Source: Mageeibacillus sp. UBA1193 (GTDB lineage Bacteria; Bacillota; Clostridia; Saccharofermentanales; Saccharofermentanaceae). Taken from it: a DNA stretch of 8,442 bases. The position numbers and the translations under genes were made by a program. The notes below the pieces were generated by a model, which was given only the letters and a program-made list of their open reading frames with translations, ran no database searches and was not told the DNA's origin. Shown here piece after piece: positions 1-7,060 of this stretch. The stretch spans positions 1 through 8,442 of the forward strand of contig DBYF01000069.1 of the NCBI GenBank assembly GCA_002310155.1, given 5' to 3'. How positions within the stretch are numbered: the first letter of the stretch is position 1; the number at the start of each line of letters is the position of its first letter.

Positions 1-9
1 ATCAAACAT
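1..9 (-). CDS. 5' end of a divergent minus-strand gene (partial, first 3 codons)
   Basis: On the minus strand an ATG at bases 9-7 is followed by TTT GAT, giving Met-Phe-Asp before the window ends. It is preceded by AAAAGGAG (bases 26-19), a strong ribosome binding site 9 nt from the ATG. The start lies about 220 bp from the plus-strand lipoprotein start, so the two genes would be divergent. Only three codons are visible, so nothing can be said of the product. The call rests entirely on the spacing of the ribosome binding site to the ATG and on the empty interval behind it. Confidence 0.5.
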
Positions 10-180
10 TCTCGCACGCTCCTTTTCTCTGATAGAAAAAACGATCATCACTGTTCAGCCTGATATCTTTACAAGACTCAGATCTCCTTCATCGTACCAT
101 TAAAGGCACATTCCGGGAAAGAAGAAACGTGTTTTAAAATATCGGGATTTTGCTGTCCGGGGAAGTGCTTTTCGAGCCTG

Positions 181-189
181 TGATATAAT
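181..189 (+). promoter_or_regulatory. Extended -10 promoter of the lipoprotein gene
   Basis: TGATATAAT combines a perfect TATAAT hexamer (184-189) with the TG of an extended -10 element. No good TTGACA-like -35 is seen 16-18 nt upstream (161-166 reads GGAAGT), so recognition would depend on the extended -10. Transcription would start near 196, leaving a 5' UTR of about 33 nt before the ATG at 229. Confidence 0.65.
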
Positions 190-202
190 GAAGGTACTAA
201 AA

Positions 203-232
203 AGGGGAAAAGGAATGGGTATTAGATTATGA
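203..232 (+). promoter_or_regulatory. Translation start region with mini-ORF overlapping the lipoprotein start
   Basis: The purine-rich AGGGG (203-207) and AAAAGGA (208-214) lie 22 and 15 nt from the lipoprotein ATG at 229, which is too far for a normal start. They fit another ATG at 215-217 much better. That ATG opens Met-Gly-Ile-Arg-Leu-stop, and its TGA (230-232) overlaps the lipoprotein ATG (229-231) as ATGA, the classic arrangement for translational coupling. Upstream of 229 the lipoprotein frame is closed by TAG at 223-225, so no earlier in-frame start exists. Whether the mini-ORF is really translated is inference. Confidence 0.45.
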
Positions 233-1443
233 AAAAGGTTTTAGCTACTGTCCTTACAGTCGCTACGATCCTCGGGGTCACTTCCGGCTGCAAGAAGAAA
301 CTGCCGAAGTTCGAACTCGACGTAGGCGACACTGTCACTCTTGGAAAGTATCAGGATGAAGACATCGAATGGGAAGTCATTAACAGGAACTTCGTGATCG
401 GCGAGAATAAGGTTATCGTTGAGCTTCAGAGCGTCTATGCTCTGGACTGCCTGCCCTTTAACGAAGACGGCGAATCCTCCTGGGAAGACAGTTCACTTCG
501 CGAATGGCTGAACAACGATTTCTACGAGGAAGCTTTCAGCAAGTCCGAGAAGAAGGAGATCATCGATACTTCCTACAGCATGTACCTGGGTGAAGCCCGC
601 TGGCTGACAGATAAAGTGTACCTGTCCGGCGAGTACTTGAAGTATCGTTTGAATCCGTCAGACGCTGTCTGTAAGCCGACCAAATATACAAAGAAGCTCG
701 GTGTCCAGATGGAAGGTGAAAGCTGCAAGTACTGGACACGGGACGTTAACCGGTACGTGACTGCGACGAACACAGGCGTGTCCGATAACTCGAATACAAA
801 AGCGTTAACGTCATTTGTTCTGTGTCTCGGAACAAGCAAGAATAATGCAGGTCCTGATGGTTTCACTGCAGAGGATGTCGCTGTCCGTCCCTGGATCTCC
901 GTCGAATATGACGCTACATTTGAGATGAAAGACATCGAAGTCACAGACCGCGTCACATTCGGCACCTATACCGGCGAGCCGATCACCTGGATCGTGATCG
1001 AAAGCGACAAGAACGGTCTGAATCTTCTCAGCAAATACGGTCTGGAGAAAATGAAGATGGATAAGAATAACGATGTGCAGGATTTCGCGGATACACATCT
1101 TCACGACTGGCTGAACGAAGATTTCTACGAAGCCGCATTCTCGAAGAGCGATAAGAAGCTGATCGTTCCCGACGACAACGATGACAACGTCACACTGATC
1201 GAGAAAATCTCGGTAAAAGAGGGGTTCCCGCGTGAGTGCGCCTATGAGATGTACACCGGATATTCGAAGATCTACTGCGAAGATAACGAAGTCACAGAGA
1301 AAGAAGCACTGGATACATTCTGGTGCAAAGGAAGGAATAAGAAAGGGGATGCTTTCCTCGTATTCAGCATCGCGAAGCTGGGTACCCCCGCTAATTCAGA
1401 TAAGGAATACTCGGTCCGTCCGATGATCACGATCAAGTTCTGA
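229..1443 (+). CDS. Lipoprotein with two DUF6273-like repeats
   Basis: This 404-residue protein is probably exported and anchored to the outer face of the membrane. Residues 1-20 form a lipoprotein signal (MKK, a hydrophobic stretch, then TSGC) with the lipidated cysteine at residue 21, followed by a lysine-rich KKK. The mature part is two copies of one module, about residues 32-227 and 237-404. Each opens with a V-T-[LF]-G-x-Y strand and I-x-W-x-V-I. Each then has a [DE]WLN-[NE]-DFYE-x-AFSKS-[ED]KK helix (residues 92-109 and 293-310), and each ends in VRP-[WM]-I near residues 219-223 and 397-400. This order matches the DUF6273 family of Clostridia, whose biochemical role is not established. 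The module copies are also similar in DNA (from 505 and from 1108), pointing to internal duplication. The gene is alone on its strand and ends at a terminator. Product class is fairly sure; substrate or partner is unknown. Confidence 0.85.
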   Translation: MKKVLATVLTVATILGVTSGCKKKLPKFELDVGDTVTLGKYQDEDIEWEVINRNFVIGENKVIVELQSVYALDCLPFNEDGESSWEDSSLREWLNNDFYEEAFSKSEKKEIIDTSYSMYLGEARWLTDKVYLSGEYLKYRLNPSDAVCKPTKYTKKLGVQMEGESCKYWTRDVNRYVTATNTGVSDNSNTKALTSFVLCLGTSKNNAGPDGFTAEDVAVRPWISVEYDATFEMKDIEVTDRVTFGTYTGEPITWIVIESDKNGLNLLSKYGLEKMKMDKNNDVQDFADTHLHDWLNEDFYEAAFSKSDKKLIVPDDNDDNVTLIEKISVKEGFPRECAYEMYTGYSKIYCEDNEVTEKEALDTFWCKGRNKKGDAFLVFSIAKLGTPANSDKEYSVRPMITIKF

Positions 1444-1467
1444 CCGCACACAAATCAGCACTAACTG

Positions 1468-1499
1468 AAAGGACTGTCTCAGATGAGGCAGTCCTTTTT
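1468..1499 (+). terminator. Intrinsic terminator between convergent genes
   Basis: GGACTGTCTC (1471-1480) pairs with GAGGCAGTCC (1485-1494) around an AGAT loop, with one G-U pair. AAA precedes the stem and TTTTT (1495-1499) follows it. It ends the plus-strand lipoprotein transcript and sits 9 nt beyond the stop of the convergent regulator gene. The flanking A/T runs let it act on the minus strand too, though the T-run in that direction is shorter. Confidence 0.9.
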
Positions 1500-1508
1500 C
1501 TTTAGTCG

Positions 1509-2252
1509 TTACTTTTTCAGTTTCCCGTTATTGATATCACGGTATTTTTTCGGTGTCATGTTACATGAATTCTTAAATACATTCGTAAAAGCACTCTGCG
1601 AAGAATAACCCAGTGACATCGCGATATCCATGATGCTGTACTCAGAATGGCAGAGCATATTCTGTGCCGTTCTGATCTTCGCGTCCGTGATGAAATCACC
1701 GATCGTCGTTCCGGTCTCTCTTACGAAAAGTCTCGAGAAATATGTCGGATTCAGTTTCTCCTGCTCGGCAAGTTCCTTGACCGTCAGGGATTTATTGAGG
1801 TTATTGTAGATGTAGTCGATCGCTCTTCTGACGTGCAGGTTGACCACATCCGTCTTATGGATGGCACGCATGCGGGTAGCATAATCGATCTGCATATCAC
1901 CGATGAGATCCATGACCTCTTCGACCGTCTCTGCCTCGTCCGCTTTGTTGATGTATATATCGCTGAGGGAATATGCGGTATTCATATCCATACCGCCATC
2001 GATGCACAGTCTGCTGATGACCGCGGCCGATGCCACCAGGTGATAGATGATGTTCCGGAGCGGATCATTCGAGAGCACACCACGTCCCTCAAAGAACGTG
2101 AGACGCGCGATCTTAAATCTGTCTCTGACGCCCTCCACATCGCCGTTTTTGATCTTGTTGTACTGTCTGAATTCCGCGTGATAATCCGCACGGACGAAGT
2201 CTTCTTCTCTTTGAATATAAAGTCTGTAATCTAAGATTTTGTCTGTATCCAT
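1509..2252 (-). CDS. AraC-family transcriptional regulator
   Basis: A 247-residue DNA-binding regulator. The C-terminal ~100 residues (about 139-240) form the double helix-turn-helix domain of the AraC/XylS family. The first HTH is around residues 157-177 (LTVKELAEQEKLNPTYFSRLF). The second is around 205-230, with the family pattern I-x-x-I-A-x-x-x-G-Y-x-x-x-S-x-F-x-x-x-F-K and then TPKKYR (233-238). The usual Gly before this TP motif is Asn-Met here. Residues 1-135 look all-helical and contain no AraC cupin motif, so the effector, if any, cannot be guessed. The start is fixed by an in-frame TAA at 2273-2271, only six codons upstream, yet there is no clear Shine-Dalgarno sequence before the ATG. 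It has its own promoter and stands downstream of the carB terminator. Its targets are unknown; the neighbouring lipoprotein and carAB are only positional candidates. Confidence 0.88.
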   Translation of the reverse strand: MDTDKILDYRLYIQREEDFVRADYHAEFRQYNKIKNGDVEGVRDRFKIARLTFFEGRGVLSNDPLRNIIYHLVASAAVISRLCIDGGMDMNTAYSLSDIYINKADEAETVEEVMDLIGDMQIDYATRMRAIHKTDVVNLHVRRAIDYIYNNLNKSLTVKELAEQEKLNPTYFSRLFVRETGTTIGDFITDAKIRTAQNMLCHSEYSIMDIAMSLGYSSQSAFTNVFKNSCNMTPKKYRDINNGKLKK

Positions 2253-2350
2253 AGTTGTTTTTCTGAGGCTTTATACAGCGTTTTACTGTCGCGTGTCCTG
2301 ATCAAAGCAAAAGAGTATCCTGACAGAAAAGGACCACCCCTTCTATCTGA

Positions 2351-2359
2351 ATTATAACA
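2351..2359 (-). promoter_or_regulatory. Extended -10 promoter of the AraC-type gene
   Basis: Read on the minus strand this is TGTTATAAT, a perfect TATAAT (2356-2351) with an upstream TG. A -35 at the right distance is poor (CCGTTG at 17 nt). Transcription would begin near 2344, giving a leader of about 90 nt before the ATG at 2252. Confidence 0.6.
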
Positions 2360-2462
2360 TGACGATCAGAAACAACGGAAAATAAAACTTCCCCAATATC
2401 CCCGTATTCCTTAAGATATTTACAGAACTCAAAAAAACCAAATCCAATTTCGAACTAGTTTA

Positions 2463-2471
2463 TTATCCACA
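2463..2471 (+). other. Single perfect DnaA-box 9-mer
   Basis: TTATCCACA matches the consensus DnaA-binding 9-mer exactly and lies in non-coding DNA. It is isolated: no second consensus box lies within the intergenic region. A binding role is therefore uncertain, and a 9-mer can occur by chance in 8.4 kb. Confidence 0.3.
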
Positions 2472-2544
2472 TAACACGACAGCGGTTTTGTCACAAAGCA
2501 CACTTTTTTTGCTTACACGCAACTATATTTCCTATTCTTTTTGC

Positions 2545-2578
2545 AAAAAAGGACCCGACTGTCTTCACAGCCGGGCCC
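2545..2578 (-). terminator. Intrinsic terminator of the carAB operon
   Basis: On the minus strand GGGCCCGGCTGT (2578-2567) pairs over 12 bp, with two G-U pairs, with ACAGTCGGGTCC (2562-2551). The loop is GAAG, and TTTTTT (2550-2545) follows directly. It starts 23 nt after the carB stop codon and is the strongest terminator in the window. Confidence 0.95.
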
Positions 2579-2601
2579 TTCCCTGTTTACTCTATTTTGG
2601 T

Positions 2602-5600
2602 TTACGCGTTGATCGTCGAGATACCCGGGATCGTCTCCTCAAGAACGTCGAGAAGGATCTTTACGGTATCGAGTGATGTGAAGATCGTGACACCATTCTG
2701 GATCGCACAGCGGCGGATCGCCACACCGTCTTCGTAGTGGACACCCGAGAGGATCGCACGCGTGTTGATGATGTAACTTACGTAACCTGCACGGATCGAA
2801 TCGAGGATCTCTGTGCTGCCTTCGCTGAGCTTACCACGCACACGTGTTCTGATGCCGTGGTTCTTCAGGAAGTTTGCGGTACCGATCGTAGCTTCGATGT
2901 TGAAGCCGAGTTCGTAGAAGCGCTTGATCAGCGGAAGTGCCTCTTCCTTATCCTCATCTGCGAGGGTAACGATTACGGTACCGTAATCCTTCATCTTGAT
3001 GCCGGATGCCTGCAGAGCCTTAAAGAACGCACGGTTCAGGCTCTTATCGTAACCGATCGCCTCACCGGTGGACTTCATCTCAGGTGAGAGATACGCATCC
3101 ATACCGTCGAGCTTCTGGAAGCTGAAGGCCGGTGCTTTTACATACCAGCGGTCCGTCGTCTCCGGCGGAGTCAGCTTCGTGATACCCTGATCTGCCAGGG
3201 ATTCACCGAGCATAACGCGGGTCGCGATCGTAACGAGGTTCTGATCCGTTGACTTGGAAAGGAACGGAACAGATCTCGATGCACGCGGGTTGACCTCGAT
3301 GACGTAGACGCTGTCGTCCTTATCTACGATGAACTGGATGTTGAAAAGTCCTACGATGCCGATACCAAGACCGAGGCGTGTGGTGTAGTCGCAGATGGTC
3401 TCCTTGACCTTATCGGAGATGGAGAACGGCGGATATACGCTCGTACTGTCACCGCTGTGGACACCTGTTCTCTCAACGAGTTCCATGATGCCCGGGATAA
3501 ATACCTGCTTACCGTCGCAGATCGCATCGACCTCGACTTCTTTACCGACGAGGTACTTATCGATGAGTACAGGTTTATCTTCGTCAACTTCAACGGCGTT
3601 CTTTAAGTACTTCACAAGCATCGTCTCATTCGCGACGATCTCCATGGCACGGCCACCGAGTACGAAGGACGGACGGACGAGTACCGGATAGCCGATCTTC
3701 TCGGCAACCTTGATACCTGTCGGAATATCCGTAACAGCTTCACCCTTCGGGTTCGGGATCTCGAGGGACTTGATGACGGCATCAAATGCGTCTCTGTCCT
3801 CTGCCTTTTCGATCGCGTCATTATCTGTGCCGATGATCTTAACTCCGCGCTTTGTGAGGGAATCCGCAAGGTTGACCGCTGTCTGTCCGCCGAGGGTGAC
3901 GATGACGCCCATCGGATTCTCGAGGTCGATGATGTTCATGACATCTTCTGTCGTCAGAGGCTCGAAGTAGAGCTTATCTGCTGTTGTATAGTCAGTGGAA
4001 ACCGTCTCCGGGTTGTTGTTGATAACGATGGCTTCGTAGCCCGCTTCCTGGATCGTTCTTACCGCGTGTACGGTCGAGTAGTCGAACTCGACGCCCTGAC
4101 CGATACGGATCGGACCGGAACCGAGAACGATGACCTTCTTTCTGTCGGAAACGATGGACTCGTTTTCGGAAGCGTAGGTCGAGTAGAAATACGGAACGTA
4201 GCTCTCGAACTCAGATGCGCAGGTATCGATCATTTTATAGATCGGCGCGATCTTGTTCTCTTTTCTCATCTTGTAGATGTCATCTTCCGTCTGCTTCCAG
4301 AGCTCTGCGACATAGGAGTCGGAGAAGCCCATTCTCTTGGCTTCGATCAGGTGCTCGAGAGATCCGACGTTTGCTTCCATCTCACGCTCGAAATCAACGA
4401 TCTTCTTGATCTTGTCGAGGAAGAACATGTCGATACCGGTGATGTTGCAGATACGGGAGTGGTCTACGCCGAGCCACATCAGCTGCGAGATCGCATAGAT
4501 TCTATCGTCTGTTCCTTCCTTGATGTAGTCGAGAAGATCGTCAACACTCATATGCTCGGAGTCGAACTTCGTCATATGGATGTGGTTCTTGCTGTCCTCG
4601 AGGGAACGGATCGCCTTCAGGAGGCTTTCCTCAAAGGTACGGCCGACACTCATGACCTCACCGGTCGCCTTCATCTGCGTGGAAAGCTTGTTCATAGCTG
4701 CCGGGAACTTATCGAACGGGAATCTCGGCATCTTGGTAACCACGTAGTCGAGTGCCGGCTCGAAGCATGCCGGAGTATTCGCGAGCTGGATCTCGTCGAG
4801 GTTCATGCCGACGGCGATCTTCGCGGAAACACGTGCGATCGGGTAACCGCTGGCCTTCGATGCCAGAGCGGAAGAACGGGATACACGTGGGTTAACTTCG
4901 ATAACGTAGTACTTGAAGGAGTGCGGGTCGAGCGCGAACTGGCAGTTACAGCCACCCTTTACGCCGAGCGCGCGGATGATCTTCAGCGCACTGTCACGGA
5001 GCATGTGGTATTCCTTATTCGTCAGCGTCTGCGAAGGCGCAACTACGATGGAGTCACCGGTGTGGATACCGACCGGATCTAAGTTCTCCATATTACATAC
5101 AGTGATCGCCGTATCGTTCGCGTCACGGATGACTTCGTACTCGATCTCCTTATAGCCCTTGATGCTCTTCTCAACGAGTACCTGGTGTACCGGAGAGAGC
5201 GCAAGCGCATTCTTCATCATGGTGACCATTTCTTCCGGATCATTGGCGAATCCGCCGCCTGTACCGCCGAGTGTAAATGCCGGACGCAGGATAACAGGAT
5301 AGCCGATCTCTTCTGCAGCTTCCAGAGCTTCCTCGATGCTGTAGGTGATCTTCGAAGGAACGACCGGCTCGCCGATGCGTTCACAGAGTTCCTTGAAGAG
5401 CTCACGGTCTTCGGCGCACTCGATACTCTTGGCATCGGTGCCGAGGAGCTCGATCTCGCACTCTTCGAGAACGCCCTTCTTGGCAAGCTGCATCGCGAGG
5501 TTCAGACCGGTCTGGCCGCCGATACCAGGAACAATAGCGTCCGGTCTTTCAAGACGGCAGATACGTGCGAGGAACTGCAGTGTCAGCGGTTCCATATATA

Positions 5601-5790
5601 CCTTATCCGCGATGGATGTATCAGTCATGATGGTTGCCGGGTTGGAGTTCGCGAGGATGACCTCGTAGCCTTCTTCCTTCAGCGCCAGGCAGGCCTGTGT
5701 ACCTGCGTAGTCAAACTCTGCCGCCTGTCCGATAACGATCGGGCCGGAACCGATAACGAGTACTTTCTTAATGTCTGTTCTCTTAGGCAT
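2602..5790 (-). CDS. carB: Carbamoyl-phosphate synthase large subunit (CarB)
   Basis: The large subunit makes carbamoyl phosphate from bicarbonate, two ATP and ammonia delivered from CarA. This feeds pyrimidine synthesis (aspartate carbamoyltransferase) and arginine synthesis (ornithine carbamoyltransferase). At 1062 residues it is full length, near the ~1070 usual for bacterial CarB. Two homologous ATP-grasp halves are clear: the first begins VLVIGSGPIVIGQAAEFDYAG (residue 10), and the second VIVLGSGPIRIGQGVEFDYS (residue 553). Each carries a GGQTxxNLA loop (91-99, 634-642), a glycine-rich LGG loop (174-176, 711-713) and IEVNPRxSRS (297-306, 831-840). The oligomerisation domain lies between, about 400-550. 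The C-terminal ~125 residues are the MGS-like allosteric domain, including INTR and DGVAIRR. I chose ATG at 5790 over GTG at 5796 because GAGGTG stands 7 nt before this ATG and MPKRTDIKKVL is the normal N-terminus. Its start overlaps the carA stop by 8 bases. Confidence 0.97.
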   Translation of the reverse strand: MPKRTDIKKVLVIGSGPIVIGQAAEFDYAGTQACLALKEEGYEVILANSNPATIMTDTSIADKVYMEPLTLQFLARICRLERPDAIVPGIGGQTGLNLAMQLAKKGVLEECEIELLGTDAKSIECAEDRELFKELCERIGEPVVPSKITYSIEEALEAAEEIGYPVILRPAFTLGGTGGGFANDPEEMVTMMKNALALSPVHQVLVEKSIKGYKEIEYEVIRDANDTAITVCNMENLDPVGIHTGDSIVVAPSQTLTNKEYHMLRDSALKIIRALGVKGGCNCQFALDPHSFKYYVIEVNPRVSRSSALASKASGYPIARVSAKIAVGMNLDEIQLANTPACFEPALDYVVTKMPRFPFDKFPAAMNKLSTQMKATGEVMSVGRTFEESLLKAIRSLEDSKNHIHMTKFDSEHMSVDDLLDYIKEGTDDRIYAISQLMWLGVDHSRICNITGIDMFFLDKIKKIVDFEREMEANVGSLEHLIEAKRMGFSDSYVAELWKQTEDDIYKMRKENKIAPIYKMIDTCASEFESYVPYFYSTYASENESIVSDRKKVIVLGSGPIRIGQGVEFDYSTVHAVRTIQEAGYEAIVINNNPETVSTDYTTADKLYFEPLTTEDVMNIIDLENPMGVIVTLGGQTAVNLADSLTKRGVKIIGTDNDAIEKAEDRDAFDAVIKSLEIPNPKGEAVTDIPTGIKVAEKIGYPVLVRPSFVLGGRAMEIVANETMLVKYLKNAVEVDEDKPVLIDKYLVGKEVEVDAICDGKQVFIPGIMELVERTGVHSGDSTSVYPPFSISDKVKETICDYTTRLGLGIGIVGLFNIQFIVDKDDSVYVIEVNPRASRSVPFLSKSTDQNLVTIATRVMLGESLADQGITKLTPPETTDRWYVKAPAFSFQKLDGMDAYLSPEMKSTGEAIGYDKSLNRAFFKALQASGIKMKDYGTVIVTLADEDKEEALPLIKRFYELGFNIEATIGTANFLKNHGIRTRVRGKLSEGSTEILDSIRAGYVSYIINTRAILSGVHYEDGVAIRRCAIQNGVTIFTSLDTVKILLDVLEETIPGISTINA

Positions 5791-6937
5791 TCTCACGCAC
5801 CTCGCTTTCCTTCTTTACGGCTTTTCCGATACGTTCTGCATCGGGATCGGCCTTCATGTTCGCTTCCAGGATAGAAGTAAACTTCTCGAAAAGGTAGCTG
5901 CTGTCCTGCGGCCCCGGCGCGCTTTCCGGGTGATACTGTACGGAGAAGACCTTGTCCTCTACGCACTCGACACCCTCGACCGTATTGTCGAGAAGATTGA
6001 TATGTGTTGCTGTAAGTTTCGTATCCTTCAGGCTCTCGAGATCTACCGCGTAACTGTGGTTCTGGGATGTGATCTCGATCTTACCTGTCTCGAGGTTCTT
6101 GACCGGGTGGTTACCGCCACGGTGACCGAACTTGAGCTTATATGTCTTTGCACCGTATGCCAGGGAGATCATCTGGTGACCCAGGCAGATACCGAAGATC
6201 GGGAACTTGCCGGCGAGTGCTTTTACCGTAGAAATAACGGGAGTCACATCCTCCGGGTCTCCAGGACCGTTACTAAGGAAGATGCCGTCCGGCTTCATGA
6301 ACTCGATCTCTTCCGGAGTCGTATCGTAAGGCACGACTGTCACGTTGCAGCCGTAGGAATTCAGTTTTCTGATGATGTTGAGCTTGATGCCGCAGTCGAT
6401 CGCGACGACGTTGAAACGCGGGTTCGGTGTTCTCGAGTACCAGCGCTTCCTGCAGGATACGCGGGAGACCTGATCGTGCGGGACCGGAGTGACCGTGATC
6501 TTCGCAAGAGCGACCTCGTTCGGCGTATCGATCGAAGTCATGATCACTCTTCGGGAGCCCAGGTCTCTGATGCTTCTGGTGATCTCTCTGGTATCGACAC
6601 CGTAGATGCCCGGGATATTGTTCTCTTCCATTTCCTCGGAGAGAGTCTTGGTATAGCGGAAGTTACTCGGCATGTCGTTGTAGTCGCCGACGATGAAACC
6701 TCCGATGCTGGGATTCTTGGTCTCATAGTCATCGTCCGTGATGCCGTAGTTACCGATCAGGGGGTAAGTCATAACGACCATCTGGTCAGTGTAAGAAGGA
6801 TCGGAGAGGATCTCCTGATATCCCACCATGGAAGTGTTGAAAACGATCTCACAGACCCTTTCGACGTCAGCTCCGAAGCCATACCCCTCGAAAACACTTC
6901 CATCTTCCAAAACGATCTTTCGGTCTTTTTTTCTCAT
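5783..6937 (-). CDS. carA: Carbamoyl-phosphate synthase small (glutaminase) subunit (CarA)
   Basis: CarA hydrolyses glutamine and passes ammonia through a tunnel to CarB. The 384 residues match the family length. Residues 1 to ~165 are the CarA-specific N-terminal domain, with LEDGSVFEGYGFG, the F-N-T-S-x-x-GYQE motif (33-42) and TYPLIGNYG (57-65). Residues ~175-365 are a class I glutamine amidotransferase domain, with LSNGPGDP (221-228) and the nucleophile elbow GICLGHQ containing Cys251. The catalytic His336 and Glu338 lie in QYHPESAPGP, and GHRGGNHP is at 271-278. The triad is intact, so the enzyme should be active. A GGAGGG ribosome binding site (6947-6942) sits 4 nt before the ATG. The gene forms a tight two-gene operon with carB; stop TAA and carB start share ATGCCTAA, suggesting translational coupling. 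No other pyr or arg genes are adjacent. Expression is probably controlled through its promoter palindrome and leader terminator. Confidence 0.97.
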   Translation of the reverse strand: MRKKDRKIVLEDGSVFEGYGFGADVERVCEIVFNTSMVGYQEILSDPSYTDQMVVMTYPLIGNYGITDDDYETKNPSIGGFIVGDYNDMPSNFRYTKTLSEEMEENNIPGIYGVDTREITRSIRDLGSRRVIMTSIDTPNEVALAKITVTPVPHDQVSRVSCRKRWYSRTPNPRFNVVAIDCGIKLNIIRKLNSYGCNVTVVPYDTTPEEIEFMKPDGIFLSNGPGDPEDVTPVISTVKALAGKFPIFGICLGHQMISLAYGAKTYKLKFGHRGGNHPVKNLETGKIEITSQNHSYAVDLESLKDTKLTATHINLLDNTVEGVECVEDKVFSVQYHPESAPGPQDSSYLFEKFTSILEANMKADPDAERIGKAVKKESEVRENA

Positions 6938-6961
6938 AATGCCCTCCGCTCAAGCAAACAG

Positions 6962-7012
6962 AAAAAAAGACGTCCCCAACGTGCCTTTTTATCAGCACAT
7001 GCGAACGCCTTT
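6962..7012 (-). terminator. Leader terminator (attenuator) upstream of carA
   Basis: Read on the minus strand, AAAGGCGTT (7012-7004) pairs with GACGTCTTT at the base. ATGTGCT (7000-6994) pairs with GGCACGT (6985-6979) at the top around an 8-nt loop, with a mismatched CGC/TGGG internal section between. Seven T residues (6968-6962) follow the stem. Because a consensus promoter lies upstream at 7093-7065 and the carA ATG downstream at 6937, the terminator falls inside the carA leader. It should limit read-through unless relieved. I could not draw a convincing antiterminator, and no PyrR or T-box signature is visible. Confidence 0.75.
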
Positions 7013-7017
7013 GCTCA

Positions 7018-7056
7018 CTATTTAATTCGTAGGTATATACAGTCTTTCATTTTCAT
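7018..7056 (-). CDS. Possible leader peptide of the carAB operon (12 codons)
   Basis: On the minus strand ATG (7056-7054) opens a 12-codon frame reading MKMKDCIYLRIK, closed by tandem TAG TGA (7020-7015), just before the 5' arm of the leader terminator begins at 7012. The position is that of an attenuation leader peptide, and it contains one Arg codon. Against it, the predicted transcript start (about 7058) leaves no room for a ribosome binding site, and the second ATG (7050) also lacks one. Translation would have to be leaderless. This is a weak call. Confidence 0.2.
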   Translation of the reverse strand: MKMKDCIYLRIK

Positions 7057-7060
7057 TCAC

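Larger units (their letters stand above)
2253..2601. other. 349-bp intergenic region between carB and the AraC-type gene
   Basis: No gene is supported here. From right to left it holds the carB terminator (2545-2578), a perfect DnaA-box 9-mer TTATCCACA at 2463-2471, an AT-rich stretch with a separated inverted repeat AATATC (2395-2400)/GATATT (2415-2420), the extended -10 promoter of the AraC-type gene (2351-2359), and that gene's ~90-nt untranslated leader. A short open frame across 2488-2676 on the plus strand runs through the terminator and into antisense carB and is not credible. Confidence 0.7.

Noticed and set aside
1647..2234. Plus-strand open frame (195 codons) opposite the AraC-type gene
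   Set aside because: The opposite strand carries a clear double HTH domain. This frame has no ribosome binding site or domain.
2320..2345. Terminator-like GGTCCTTTTC in the AraC-type leader
   Set aside because: It resembles the 3' half of the other terminators, but no complementary 5' arm precedes it, and it lies only a few bases after the predicted transcript start.
4066..5082. Plus-strand open frame (338 codons) opposite carB
   Set aside because: It is antisense to conserved ATP-grasp sequence, and its composition (rich in Arg, Asp, Leu, Val, with scattered His) mirrors the carB reverse strand. No start signal or family features are present.
5791..5796. GTG start for carB six bases upstream of the ATG
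   Set aside because: GAGGTG would be only one base from the GTG but is 7 nt from the ATG at 5790, and family N-termini begin MPKR. The ATG is preferred.
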